Source of the DNA: Riptortus pedestris
Taxonomy: Eukaryota > Arthropoda > Insecta > Hemiptera > Alydidae
DNA length: 64,000 nt
Assembly (NCBI GenBank): GCA_019009955.1
Contig: CM032228.1
Location: forward strand, 72,284,001 to 72,348,000
Direction of reading: 5' to 3'
Both the position numbers and the translations under genes were made by a program. Of this stretch, positions 1 through 14,300 are shown one piece after another. Below the pieces are notes generated by a model that worked only from the letters and a program-made list of their open reading frames with translations, was not told where the DNA came from and did not search any database. Position 1 is the first letter of the stretch; each line of letters starts with the position of its first letter.

Positions 1-3000
1 GTCTTCATCGACTAATAAAGTTTAAGGAGTCAAGGAACTCCTGAAAATAATGACATCGCATTCAAAAATTTTATTTTGAGAGAAAACAATAGGCATGAAT
101 TTTTGCTCCAGTAATTATATCAAATGATTTCTTTTTATTAATGTAATATATATTCAAATTCCTTTAAGGAGAGATATAAAGCCAAGGAATATTTGTTAAG
201 TTTAACATACCAACATAGAATCTACAATATTAATAATATTGAAATAAAATCCTTGACACAGGGCAATAATATATTTATTTATATGTTAAATATAAATATA
301 CCAATTAAATTTTAAATCATTTTTTGTAATGAATAGTATTAATTAATAAAGGAATATATTGCATAATAGTAATTGAGTAAATGTTAACTGAGACATTTAC
401 ATATTTTGCTTTTCAAGTTTTTTCAAAAGTTACAAAATAAAAAATGGTACGCCAGGTAACATTTCCTGATTTGGCATCACTACCATTAGGTATGAAAATA
501 GTTAACAGAACAATTAATTTTTAAGTACAAGAAATTTTTAAGTGATTCCTATGGTTCTATGTAATAAAAACTTTATTTACGATAAAACAAAATGTGTACT
601 TAAAAAGTACTTTATTGTAGTAATGCAGTGTAGTTGGCGAATATGTTGTGTGTATCAAAATGGCAGTGTTTAGATAGTTATGTTTATTTCAACTCTGATG
701 GCATACGGAGAAGTAGAAAATACTGACATACAGTCAATCATCAGTTGAGATTATGGTATTTCAAAGTTTTCAAACGCCCAAAAACGAATATAATACCAGT
801 GGAAAAATAATAAAATCTCATTTTTGGCGAAGATCTTAAAGAACTTGAAAGTTTTTCTGCATGAAAAGTAAATGTAAGAAACACTCAAGATCGTCCTAAA
901 GATTTTCTGGGAAACTTTATGAAATAACTATAAATAAAACACATACAAGTATCTAAGCCTTGTTTTACTTGGGAGAGGTGAGGTTGAATAAATCCAACCG
1001 TACGAAACGAACATAAATTAAGCAAAAATATTTTTTTTTAGACTGTTTAATATTTATTTGAAAGAAGGGTCATCTAACAAATTGATTTAAGTACGATTCC
1101 TAAACAATCATAACCAAAAGAAGTCCCTTTCAAAATAATAAGGTTAGTAAATAAATTAGAGGGGTGAAATGATCAGAACAATATATTTCAAATGAATTAT
1201 TTTATTAAGAAAATCATTAATTATAAAATCTAAGCGTTTTAGAAGCAACAAGTTAAGTGGTAAAAATGGGCTCAATATAAATTACTTAAGCACTTTAAAT
1301 TATTCAATTCTAAATAGTTTGGTTAATTTAAAAAGCGTTAATATAAAGAAGTCTGCATCAGTGAAGCAATAAATTAAGAAATGAAATATTAAACTGGTAA
1401 ATAAGAATGTGATGTAATACAGATACATACAAAATACCCGACAAGTATTATTATACCTTATGTATAAAAATATATTTCCCCTTGATGTACACTTAGACAT
1501 TACTTGATCAGTTTTTTCTGTCGGAGAGGATTGTTAAAGAACCTGAACTGAAGTCTGAGGGAGAGATCCTTCCTTACTAAATACACAAATACAGAACAAA
1601 ATTAAATTATTGGAGTGGGACATATTCTACGAGAATTATACTTCATTATTTAAGATAAAAGATCTGTAAATGAGACTTAGAAAGAAATTTAAGCTGAATA
1701 AAATATGGATATAATGAAGAACAGATAGATTTCTTTCACTGGATTACTTAAAGTTATTTTATTTATTCAATTAGGCAACGTGCTATCTTTCATAGTCTGA
1801 TAAACTTAAAATTAATAAACTACACAGGCTTATTAAAACTGAAAAATGGGTAGGTCCCAAATATCATATTGCTTTCTGTCCATATTTAAACTATGTATAT
1901 TAAATATATGAGAACAAATCATAACATAAGTTCGAGAGAAGTCAAGAAGTCATAGGCTGATGGCCAACAAATCTTTAGGGATAACTCAAGAGATTATTCA
2001 ATATAGGGAATATCCAACAGTTAACAGCAAGTTGATCTTAATGAAACCAGAAAGAAAACTTAGAAGCTTAGGTATTTGCACGAGAGCAAGGTGATTGGTC
2101 TAAGGTGCAGGGGGGTCCAGGCAGTAACAATATTTAACTACTCATTAATAACCTTCAAAATGTTCTTTCAGTGCAATGTGTAAAATGGCAGTCCCAAAGT
2201 TTGGTAACAACCCTATCAAAATTACAGACCAATAGGAAAATTCAGAAATTCTATATTGCTCGGGCAAATAGGGAAATAACCAGTCACAACTCAAATAATT
2301 AAGGAAAGGGAGAGAAACAAAAAATTACTGGAATAACATCTTTGGCAATAAGTAAACCAGAGAAACGGAATTTAAAAAGAAATCAGAGTCTATTGTTCTT
2401 CACATTATCTCAACTCTTCCTATTTAAAAAAAACAAAAAAAAAACACTGGCAACATTAATAATGTTTCCCATATTCATTTAATATCTCCTTTCGTGGTCA
2501 ATTTATGTTGTTCTTTATATGTTGTTGGAGTAATGAATGTAATCATGACTGAAGTGATTATTCATACCTGAAAACACTTTTTAGCATACCAAAACGAGTG
2601 TGTGCATTGTTTCGAGCATCACAAAATACATATACCATGAAAACAAAACACAAACTATTCTCTATATACAATGAATTTTTGAAGCACACTTAGCACCTGA
2701 TCTGTCCTGAAAGAGGTGGGTGGCCAAATATATTCTGTTTTCTTTTAGGAAACTAAATGCAGAGCATTCGAACAATACTAATTCAAGAAAAATTGACAAG
2801 CATAGTGACAGACCGTGACATTTCATGACCTCCAAGATATTTGAAAACCTTCCTTAGTTCGCCTTCCATACAGGCTGGCCCGTGCATCACGCTCAATCCG
2901 AAACACTACCCAATAAAAAGATCTTTTTTTAAAAGTATGAAACAGACAAGTTTGAAATATCCAGCCACTGCACTTGACTGTAGAAATGTAAAATAATAAT

Positions 3001-5918
3001 AATAATAACAATAAATAAATAATCATTTCAACTGCAATTTATAGTAAATAACTTCAATAGTGTGATTGGTATAAGGACGTGAGAAACCGTAAGCTGGATG
3101 GAAAATGGACAGCCTATTTATCATTTAAGACAATCCTGTCTATGTATTAAGGTTAAATATAACCAAAAGTGTGCTTATTGAACAAGTATTTTTCTTATAG
3201 GCTAAATTGAGAATAAAATTAATAAATAATAGTAATAAGTTGAAATTGGAAATAAATTGAATCAAAAATTATAATATGAAACAAAATTTTGTCCTATAGA
3301 TAAACAATGCTAATAATGATTTTAGTACTTAGGTTTTATTCAATACTAATGGTCTTCAGTTAAAATGTTCATTTCTGAATAGATTTTTCAAAGTTTATGT
3401 GTATATTACTCTAGTAATAAAAATATATTATTTTTTTATTTTAGATTTTTGCTTAGTAAAATGAATTGTTGTATAACAAAAAAAGAATTTTGAAGTTATT
3501 TATTTCAATTTCAAGTATGTTTTCTAAAACGTTTTTCTAGTATACAGGAAAATAAAACTCCATTTTAAGAAGAAATAAAGGGAATACATTTGAATATTAG
3601 TCTTTTAAAGTTACTGAATCTTTATTTGTACTGTTTGAAAAAAAATTAAAAAAAAAAAATTATTATTATATAATGAATAAGACCTTGAAAAGGGGGCGAA
3701 AAACTACTACCAAAGTTCAATCCAAAAGTCCTTTTTTCTAGACTAAAATCATATTCCTTAAAATGCTCGATGAAAACTAACGAACACAGTAAAGGCTCTG
3801 AGTAACTCAAAATAATGCAGAGGAAAAATGTAATATGTATATATTTGGAATGTGATTCAAAAAGTAAATACTAACAAACATTCAATAGTAAAAAAAGTAA
3901 ACTAGACTAACAATAAGAACTTAGATGAGATAAAATGTTTTGATAAGAGAGTCAATGATGCAACTGTAGTAGATGTAACCAATGTGCAGTGTAGATGAAA
4001 AATGCACCACAAATACTGTTTTATTAATATCAATAAATTTCATTTTTATGTACGCAACAACAAAAATTATGCTAAATAAAACATTAAAATGAATACAGGT
4101 ATACTTTAATTTGACATATTGAAACAAAAAAGTCTGGAGTCGGTGGAAAAACATTGTTTTTGTGAAATTATAAATTTTTTTTGGCTGAAGGTTGAATGAT
4201 GAAAAAAAAAAGTATGTTCAAACATTTTTATTTTGGCCTACATAATGCACTTACTATGTTGATGTCTTCAAGAGTACAAAAATAAAAAAAATCTGATGTG
4301 GGAACCACATGACTTCCTCGTAATCCTATTGTTGGTTGCATTTCACTTAAAATTATTTAAGTGATATAAGATCATGTTCCTAGTCTTTAGCTGAGTTTAA
4401 AATGTTGACTGTCTCAGTACTTTTCGGATTCTGGTCTGAGACACCAAATAAATGTAATTATATTATTAATTAAAAATACTAATTAGGATTTGTAACATTC
4501 ATTAAAAAGTTTACAGGATTTTTTTTTTGTTGTAGAAAAAAGGTTCCTACAAATTATCTCATAGTCGGCTTTTCAAAGCTCTTTGCAGAAGCCTACTAAA
4601 AGTTGATTTGATTAGACATGCTTCTACTTGTTGCCTCGGTACAGCTGTTAATTTTCTTCCAGGGGACCATCCATTCATATTTACAGTTATAAACTACGAA
4701 CTAACTCATAGAAATGCAAAAGTGGTAAGTCAAGAAACTATGTGATTGGACAGTCAACATGCTAATTGTTGATTGGAAGTGGGTCATATGGATATCTGTA
4801 AATCTTTTTTCTAGTCAGTACTAAATAACTGCATCTGGGTTGGCGGGGGGGGGGGGATCTTTTCCCATCATGTCACGGACGGAAATCAACGGGGGCAGGA
4901 TAATGAAAAACTATAATGATGTGTGCACTACATCACTTCATTGTATTCACATTAAATTAAATAAACAAACAGACATTTCAATAAACTTAGACTGTGTTAT
5001 TCCTCATTTGATCTTCAGCCATAAAAAAAACAAAAAAAATTAAGTAAAATTAATACTGGTCAATTGTGATGCATAAAAGAGATCGTTCTTAATATATCAA
5101 TGCAGAAAGAATTATTTTGCTAGTGCTTTTTATGATTTAAAATGTAATTAATTTAACTTCATCTCTAATAAAATTTAATATCCTCTTTTAATATACAAGA
5201 CAAAATAATTGGGATGGTCAATCAAACTACCTAAATTAATTTAATTTATTGAAGAATTGTTTTAGATATATTTCAAATAACCAAATAAATGTATCCAAAA
5301 ATAGATTAAGTGGCTTGGCTGTTATGAGAGCTAAGCATTTGGTTATTTGGTCTATGAAGTAACTAATAACAAATTTTTAACTCCAGCCGCATTTCCCTTA
5401 TACTTGTAATTCTGAGTACGGCTCCATAATGGAATTTTATTTAAAACCAAGGTAATTTAATTAAAATAGTCATATATTAATAAGGCACTTCATAGAATTA
5501 TAATTGGATAAATTTTAATTTTTTTTGTTCACCCAAGCAAGACCTACCAACTTCAGACTTTAATGTTTCCAGAAAAAAAAAAAAAAAAAAAACAACTGAA
5601 AAGATAAATACAAATGATAAAATGCAGGTATTTGTATACAAGCATATGCTTAACGTTCAGCATTCCATGCAAATACTATGAGGAACCATGCTAAAAAAAA
5701 TATTATTAGTCTTCGGATGATGTTAGTGCAGGCCCTACTTAAAAGAAAATTAATGACTCATTTGTATTTAATGCATTTATATGCTAATACCTAACAATAA
5801 TGCCTTCCTAGACTAATGGACAATGCACTTTCTAATTTTTTTGTCAGGAGCAAGGCAGTCAAGCATTATGTACAATGGGAAGTAATTTCCCACAATGAGT
5901 GCATTACTTTATGCTTTT
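1..5918. other. 3' flank of tmod, no gene recognised
   Basis: Strongly AT-rich, with poly(A)/poly(T) runs and an 11-base G run near 4846. It includes the tmod 3' UTR at its right edge. Open frames are under 80 codons and show no recognisable domain. Confidence 0.6.
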
Positions 5919-6178
5919 TCATTCATTTGTTTCCATATCAGTTGGTGGTGCCTTCATTTCAGTAGGATGTACAACATAAGATGGCCTACGATTAACACCA
6001 ATATCATCTTCATTAGAGAATACATCAAGTGCTTCCTTAGTGATTTCACTTTTTTCTTGTAATGTAAAAACAGGGGGAATTCTTCTCCTATATAAATGAT
6101 CCATTTTCCGTTCGGGCACTGGTTCTTCAATGTATTCTGGGTGAAATTCTTTTTCAGGTCTTTCATGAAGGTGTAGTA
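5919..6178 (-). CDS. tmod: tmod last coding exon: C-terminal tail and stop
   Basis: 260 nt: two bases of codon 347, 85 codons (residues 348-432) and TGA at 5921-5919. The sequence runs LHLHERPEKEF, then EEPVPERKMDHLYRRRIPPV, and ends PTDMETNE. It is charged and proline-containing, with no leucine-rich repeats, and lies outside the part shared with vertebrate tropomodulins. The acceptor AACCAG follows a poly-pyrimidine tract. Several AATAAA or ATTAAA hexamers lie downstream on the minus strand (for example 5772-5767 and 5441-5436), but in DNA this AT-rich they cannot be told from chance. Confidence 0.92.
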
Positions 6179-9100
6179 CTGGTTACAATGTAAAAAAAAA
6201 ATGAAACAAAAGAACAAAAAAAAAACAAAACGAAAAAGCATAACTTAAATATAAAAGCTAGTTAATATATAAGCAGCATAAATAATATGTAAAGCTAATA
6301 AGCTTGCAAATGAAACAATAAAAAAAATAATAGAAAATATAACTTATAAATAGGCATAAAATAAAATAAATGAATTTTGATTATATAAAGAAGCATCCCA
6401 GTAAGCTTGATAATCCATTTATATTTCTTCAAATTAAAAAAAAAAAAAAAAAAAAAGAAAAAAAAAAGGTTTAAACCCACCAACATCAATCAAGTATAAT
6501 CAGATATAATAAGATGATAAAAATCTTACTGTAAAAAATTCATAATAATAAAGATAATTGTACTGTAGATTTAACATAAATTTATGATATATGAATGAGA
6601 CTAAATAATACCAATTTCTAGCAGTTGCCATTAAAAATAATCTTTAACTGAATTAACATATCAAATAATAAGAGTGCAAAAACCATTTTAATATGAGTTA
6701 TTAGGTGTTCAAAAATGTTTGAAACTTGAATCATAAAGGGAAAGTAAAAAGCCAGTTACGTTTCTGGAAGACTTCATATTTCCACTAATATGATAGAATA
6801 GGAAAAATAATAAAAAAAACTGAAAAATATTAAGAGAATTGTAAATTTCTTTCTTAATAAAATAGGAGACACCAAATGTTATTATAATTTTTTTTTTAAT
6901 TCAAACGTGATTTAAATTTTTAAAAAACAAGGAAAGCTAGCAATTAATCTCGATGTACTACAAATATGCATGAACTTTTCGAGTTTGGATTATAAAATTA
7001 TATCATCTAAAACAATAAACAAAATCTGTTGTGGACATGACTTTCTTATACTCCTACTAAATAAAATAAATAAAATGTTTAACTGAACTTCATTTTAAAG
7101 TGATGATGATATATCAGTCCAATGCAATGGTTCATAAAATGTCATAGAACATAATGTATAGATCTTTTTAAGATAAAAAAGATCTCATATAAATTATCTG
7201 TATCTTTAAAAGATACAGAGAAGTTAGCAATTTTTCCCCCTTCCCTTAGTAAATTTTGAACAAAAGTTGAGTCAAATCCACTACTAAGGGTAATCAGCAT
7301 TGTTAATCAAAACGATACCCCCTTCTTGCCAGTATGAGACAAAGGACATTATTTAGTGAATCCATCCTTAAATATATTCCTAATACATATGCCTTGAGTA
7401 GAGTTGGTATAAGCGCATAAGGATTGAAACTACCCAGTTGAACACAGGATCAATCACAAGTCACCAATGTCTTATAATATACATTTTTCGCTGGGTACTG
7501 AGAGGACCGATTATTTTAAACTTCTGCAATGTTTTAAGATTCATTTAATCAGGTTTTCAGTTCAAGCAGAACCTAACTTCATCAGCATTCTATAAGAAAG
7601 TAATCGAGCCTTTAAGAATTAGTTTCAAGTTTGGGCCAGTACTAGCTAGCTAGATTTGCAGGAGTGACACATTTATTGGCTGTAGGAAATGTGCTCTAAG
7701 GTTATGAGACAGCATGTATTCAGCGAATGCTTCAGGCTATTGAGGAGCTATTTGAATAAAAAAGTGGCATAAGAATGACATAGGCATGGCTCAAAACTCT
7801 ATCATAAGCATGTGGCATATCAATTGGCTTTGCAAAGAAAAAAAAAAAAAAAGGTTATTACAAACATACAATGGCATTTTTTCTGATTTCGGTTAAATAA
7901 GATAAATGCCCATTATCAATTAATTATAGATTTCAAGAATTCTATAACTTATATAGAAAACTACTATCACTAGACCTAGAAAAAGCTTACATAAGAATTG
8001 AGAACTACAAAATATAGGGACCAAAATAGAAAATGTATTGAAATACACATGGGTATGTTTATTAACAAATGGGATAAGTTGGTAATTGACTCTCTCTTAA
8101 CAAAGAGAAATAAGAAATTTATTTTAGAGGTATCACATATCTTTGCAATCTTCTGAAGAAAAGAAAATAGAGATTTCATTAAAACATTCATTCCATAGCC
8201 CAAATACAAAATTGTATGGCACTTTTAAATTAATAATATACCCAACATTTTATTCATGATGCATCATGAAAGAAAATATTTGAAGTGATTAATTAAATGT
8301 TTTGAATGACTATAAACAGACAATCATCTATGATTATCTGAGAAAAGCTAGAAATCAAACTAAAAAATGAAATAAAATAATATTCATAAGCAATTTAATT
8401 TATTTAGAGAAAACAATAAAGTTTAAAAAATAAATAAATCTATGACACCAGATATAAAAAAAATGTGCGAGGGCAATTTTTGTTTCTATCTATATGTATA
8501 GTGGGTCATATCTATGTATTTTTTTTTTAAATGTTTAATATGACCAATCATTCTAATTTCAAAATATGTAATGTATATTAAACAATATTCAATGTTTCAA
8601 ATCACTAAAACAATTTAATGAATGTACTTTTCTAAATAACCAGTTGAAACGAAATTTTCTAAAAACAAATGATTATCAAGAACTTACTATTTATAACTGT
8701 TTAAATATAAATAACAACTCAAGCTATGTTATAAACATAAAGCCAGAAATGCTCAATTAACAAAAATTCAATATAAAAATAAACACTTACTGAAATTAAA
8801 TAAATATTTATCAAAAAGTGAATAAATACCTTGAAATGTTTATTAAAATAGGGAAAAAAAAGAAAGTAAAATAATAATCATCGGAGTAAATGTAATATTA
8901 ACAGACTGATGTCCTGATAGAAATACTTACTCCTGTCAATATTTCTCTGAAGGTGTGTGGCAACTCTTTGCCTGGCATCATTATATTCAAGGTGGAGGCC
9001 CAAACGCAGAAGTGTGGGGTTTTCTTCTACTAGTTTAGTAATTTCCATTTCTATTTTGTTACCCAGGACATATCTTCTCTGAAAGTGAAATATGAGTTAA

Positions 9101-11320
9101 AAAATAATGCATCATTCCCAATTTATTGACTATGGAGCTTGCATTAGCCTTATCAAAGGGCTGAAATAGAGAATACATACAATTAATTAATTATTTAACA
9201 TCTAAATTCCCCCTTAGCGTAATAAATTCTATCCCTATTTAATAATTTCAGGCAGTAGAACTCGGATTCTTCTTACCATTCAGAAAGCTCTTGACTTCGA
9301 GAATCTCAGTGTGAAAGCATAGTGCACAATTACAAGATCCTTATCAAATCATCGGTTATACGTCACTGTGAAATGTTTAGTCTGATCAAGGAAAACAGGG
9401 ATGCCAGGTTTGGGAGAGAAAAGACCAGTGAAAGATACTTGAAGCTTTGAAAGAATAGCATAAATAAAAGATCAACTGCAATGTAGATGGATTTGTAATG
9501 TGAATCTGATATCAGCTGTGTGCTATTAAAAAAGGCAGGTTGCTTTTGATGCATCACACTGAGAGATGTAACCCGACAGACTGCTAATAAAAATGTATAT
9601 GGTACACAACATGGGGGGCTTTTCAACGACTGAAGCCCTTAGTAGTTAACTTATTGAATTTAATTGAGATAGTTATCCATAAATTTATTAAGTCAAATGA
9701 GATATTAAAAGAAATAAAATTAAATGAAACAAAATGAATCGTACTATAAGCTAATAAAATACAAAAATGAGCATAGCTCACTGAATTTGTAACTTGGAGG
9801 AGAAAGTTGAATCCCAGGATGACACTAAATAAAAGGGCTAGAACATTTCCAAGGAATTTTAGCCAGCCTAGAGATGATATTGACCAAAATAAACATATTG
9901 TTCAAATAAATGAACAAAGAAGAAACTAAAAAATCTGGCTAAAACAAAGAATATATATAAATAGGCATACATAACTCATACAAAATGAGACAGAATTAGT
10001 AATTTAAATTTACCATGTATGTTTTAGCATTATAATTGCCCAGGAGGGTGAAATTGTTGCCTGTTAAAAATAATAAAGAAGGCTAAGTGAGGCCTTAAGA
10101 TCCTTTTTTTGTCTGAAATACTTTTATAGGTCTCAGTGAGGATAAGGTACATTTTAAATATTTTTTAATGTAATACTTATTGACTCCAACATTCTAAGTC
10201 TAGAGGTTGGTCATAATTTTATAATTCCTAACCTAAATAAGAAAACTAATTCAATTAGTTGAATAAGAAATTTTACCTGATTTGCTCCTCTGAATTCTTC
10301 TAAACTTCTCTGAACCAAGAGAGACTTAATTAACCTTAGAACGACTGCAGGTGTGAGGAAATTGGTTTCAACACTGAGCAAAATAAAAACAAATATTAGA
10401 CATAGCAGAAAGGATAAAGAGGCAGTAAGAAAAATATTAAAGTCTTAAAAAATAAGAAGCAGTGATGATTGAAATTTAAAAAAAAAATTGATTTATTTTG
10501 TCCAAAGAACTTATATAACTGAAAAGAAATCCTCTCCCTGTGACAAGTTTAACTAAGTTATTAAAAAAAAGAAGCATTCTTAAAGAAAATAAAAAATGCT
10601 TACAGCTATCCATCCAAAATTAACAATATATTTATATCACTATGACGTTTCGGCCTATTTTGGATAAACCTTTTTCATCATAAAATATTAACAATCCTTA
10701 AACATGGCCAGCTCTTTGTCAATATCACTTAAAAATAATTATAACAAGTCAACTTATTTAGCCCATGTCATAGTGATTAGATGGACATGAATAGGTAAGG
10801 ACAAAGGTACATCTACTGTGAGTGATCACTAGAAAATTCTTATTCCTGTTATAACAATTATCTTAAAAGTGATATATTGGGATGTATAAAGTGAGCATAT
10901 TTTCAACATTTTAGAGCAAAACATAGATGTAATATCACACATTCTATTCTTTATTTACCTTTTGTTGAGATCCTTAATGTAATTAATAAATGAAATTGAA
11001 TCTCGATGAGAGGTAGTGATATAATAACTTCATGAGAAAATCATTCGCGTGAGTAGTAGTGATAAGACAAGTGTCTCTGATAATGTCTGAGTTAAAGAAA
11101 AATACATAAGACAAAAATCGTATGAAATGTTTTCATCAAAGAGATTGGCTGAATAATATTTTTAGATGTTGTGCAAATTAATGGGAAAATGTTGATTTTA
11201 AAATTTTCCCCTGCTCTTCTGGTTTTAACCATTAATGAATTCGACCATTCCGTTTTACATTAAACATTTATATATCAAGTAGTGTAAAGATAACTAATGC
11301 TAATGTATTAACAAACAAAC

Positions 11321-11396
<76 letters not shown>

Positions 11397-14300
11397 CATA
11401 TTTATATATATCTTTCATCATATTCTAGGATGGATTGGAAACGTCTGAAAACCACACTATGAAAAGAGCTAGAATATCTAATTCCCCAAAAGGAAACATT
11501 AAAAAAACTATATAATAAAAAGAAAAAAGATCTCACTACAGATAAGGAAGTTGCTCTCAAATATATTGCTTTACTCAAACTAAAAGATTTTTAGATAAAA
11601 CATTATGCAATACATTGGGAGAGATTTTCTATTTAAATATACTTACTTTAAAATTTTAAGTGTGCTGTTCTTTTCAAGTGCTTCAGCCAATTTGAGTCCA
11701 TGTCGGTCTGATAAACCAACGTTTACTAGGCTGAGGGTTTCAAGATGTGTATTTTCTCTTAAAGCGTTGAAAAGGGCATATAACTTTTCATCAGAAATGT
11801 TCTTGAGGGCAGAAATAAAATTAATATCAGAAACATAATTGATATATGAACTTTGAAAAGATAAGTTCGTGGAAAAAAAAAAAATTAAAACATGTTTCAC
11901 ATATAGTTATTGAATAGAGTAAAAGATTTTAAATGTAAAATATCTAGTAAAAAAAAAAGCCAGTCATGCAGGTGTTTGGTAAATTCAGCTTATTTTTCAT
12001 GTGCTGGAAATGATACACAGATGATCTCATCTCAACACCAATTCTCTATTTCTCCCGTAGTAAGAAGTTTATGTAAAAAGGAATTAAAATGCTAGTTGGA
12101 CTTAACACGTTCGCTGCTGATCGGTCCCCAGGGTCCGATCGTCATCAAGTCTATCAGGACGGGCCCCTTTCCTTCAGTCTACTCCAAGGCAGGCTCTAGT
12201 AAGCTTATTATGAGAGATATTTTAACGGGAATTGGATGTAATTTATTCTTAGAACCTGTAGGTTTAGTTACTCTAGAAAAGAGCTTACAAGTTTAGAGTG
12301 CTTATTGGAAATAACAGCTGACACTGATAAAAAATGTACATTAGTTTAGACGACATTGGACGCCGGGGACCACTCCTGGCTTTGCTAGTGCTAGTTCTTG
12401 GATTGGAGGACTGATGGCTCTGCTAATTCATTCATTTAGTTCACTAGAATTGTCAAGAGATAGCGTTACCTTCGAAAACTACATCGGTCCCCGGGGTCCG
12501 ATACAGATTTTAACGTGAGGAGAGGCATCGGACGTCGGGGACCGATGCAGTTAGTGGTGGAATATATCATGTATAGACTGCAGCAGCGAACGTGTTAAGA
12601 TGTATAGTGACTAATGAACTTAAAAAAAAATTAGATGAGTAGAAGTGGAGAGTGCACAAAGGGCAGAAACCAAAAAAATACAAATAGCTCTGCTAATATT
12701 CGAGCCACAGAAGATAGATATAAAACAATAGTTGTAAGAAATGAAAATTTTGACAAGATTAGTTATATAAAATGTTCCGATTCAACTAACAGAATAGTAA
12801 TTGAGATATTTTGAATTTTCAAATATATTTGAAATATGAATATTTACGATAGAGAAAATATGAAATAACAATACAGGATATCGTCGCGCAGTGAGATCGC
12901 TTCTATGCAATTTTTACATTAGAAATTTCAACAAGAGTAATAAATAAATTATTCGAATCTGCTTTTGTGTAATAAGTAATTTTAAACAAAAATTGAGCTC
13001 CGTAATTTTAATCCATAAAGATGCTCTGAACTACCTTAGTTTTGAAGTGCTGGATGGTGAAGGAATCTATTATCTGAAGTATCCATTCCTTCTCATGTGT
13101 TATTCCTTCATCATCCAACACCTCAAAAATGCATATAGAAGCTTGCCAAGCTATGTCTGAAGTTATAAAAAATACAAAAACAAATACCTTAATATTGTTC
13201 CAGTTAAGGAGGGTGAGTTCATGACTATCATCCTTAACCATCTGGAGAGTTTTGTCGACATCTGTGTCATTGGGTGGGTCAGCGGGGAAGGCTTTAGGCT
13301 GAGATGCTTTGGTAATGCCATCCCAACCCAATCCAATAGGCTGGCCCTTGTTCAGAAGAGATGCGTGGTACTGGTCCTGATTCATCATAGAATGAAATCC
13401 AAGGATAGCTGAAACATTTGAGGAATCATTATTCACCATATAACAAACAACAACTTAGTACATAAATAAATATTAATGAATGAATTATTAAATGCTTCAA
13501 CCATTACATAAGCCTCCGAATAATGAATCTTTTTGAAAAAGTTAATCTTTTGAAGGATATATTGCCAAAGGTTTGAACAGTTGCACCAGGTGTGATGCTG
13601 GGGACCATTCATACAAATATGAGAAGAAGCTAGACGAAACATACAAAGTTAAAACAAAATTTGATGAATAGTTTTGTTCAAATCATTCTTGAAGATTATT
13701 TGTTGAGTAGGCAAACAAATGACTTAGATTTGTAAGTAATGTGATAATCTTATTAACAATATTTTAAATCTAAATATTACTCGAAAAAACATTGTGAATA
13801 CGAATTTTTGAATGAAATTTCCAGTGATTTCTGGTCATTCTGTTAATGAAAAAATGTATATCTATTTAATACAATGAAATGGAAATAGTTTGCTTTTCAA
13901 ATATTAAAAATGTAACATTTGTGAAAGTTTCGGTTAAAGTTTTCTGTTCATAGTATGGTTCAATTTCAAAACCATTTAAAAATAAAATTATTTTTCGCTT
14001 TATATTGGTTAAGCCTCCACACACATTAAAATAATTAAGTGCACAAGATAAAATATAATAAAGAGAGGGTGAATAAGGCAGTAACAATGAATATGTGATT
14101 TTTGTGAACTCCTATAATAATATTATATCAGAATATAATAAGCAGTAGGTTAAAGGTCTTTAAAATTTAAATTAAATTATTTATTAATGTCCACTTTTTG
14201 CAACTAAGGCTAATTGGGACAGGTTATCTATAGGTTACCACCCTTTTCTAGCCAGGGTGGGACTAAGGATTTTATTTAATGAATTCCGTCAATAAATAAA

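Noticed and set aside
5246..5772. tmod polyadenylation signals
   Set aside because: Several AATAAA/ATTAAA hexamers are present on the minus strand, but they cannot be distinguished from AT-rich background, so no site was called.
7155..7220. Small palindromes such as GTATCTTTAAAAGATAC
   Set aside because: Common by chance in sequence this AT-rich; no neighbouring element boundaries.
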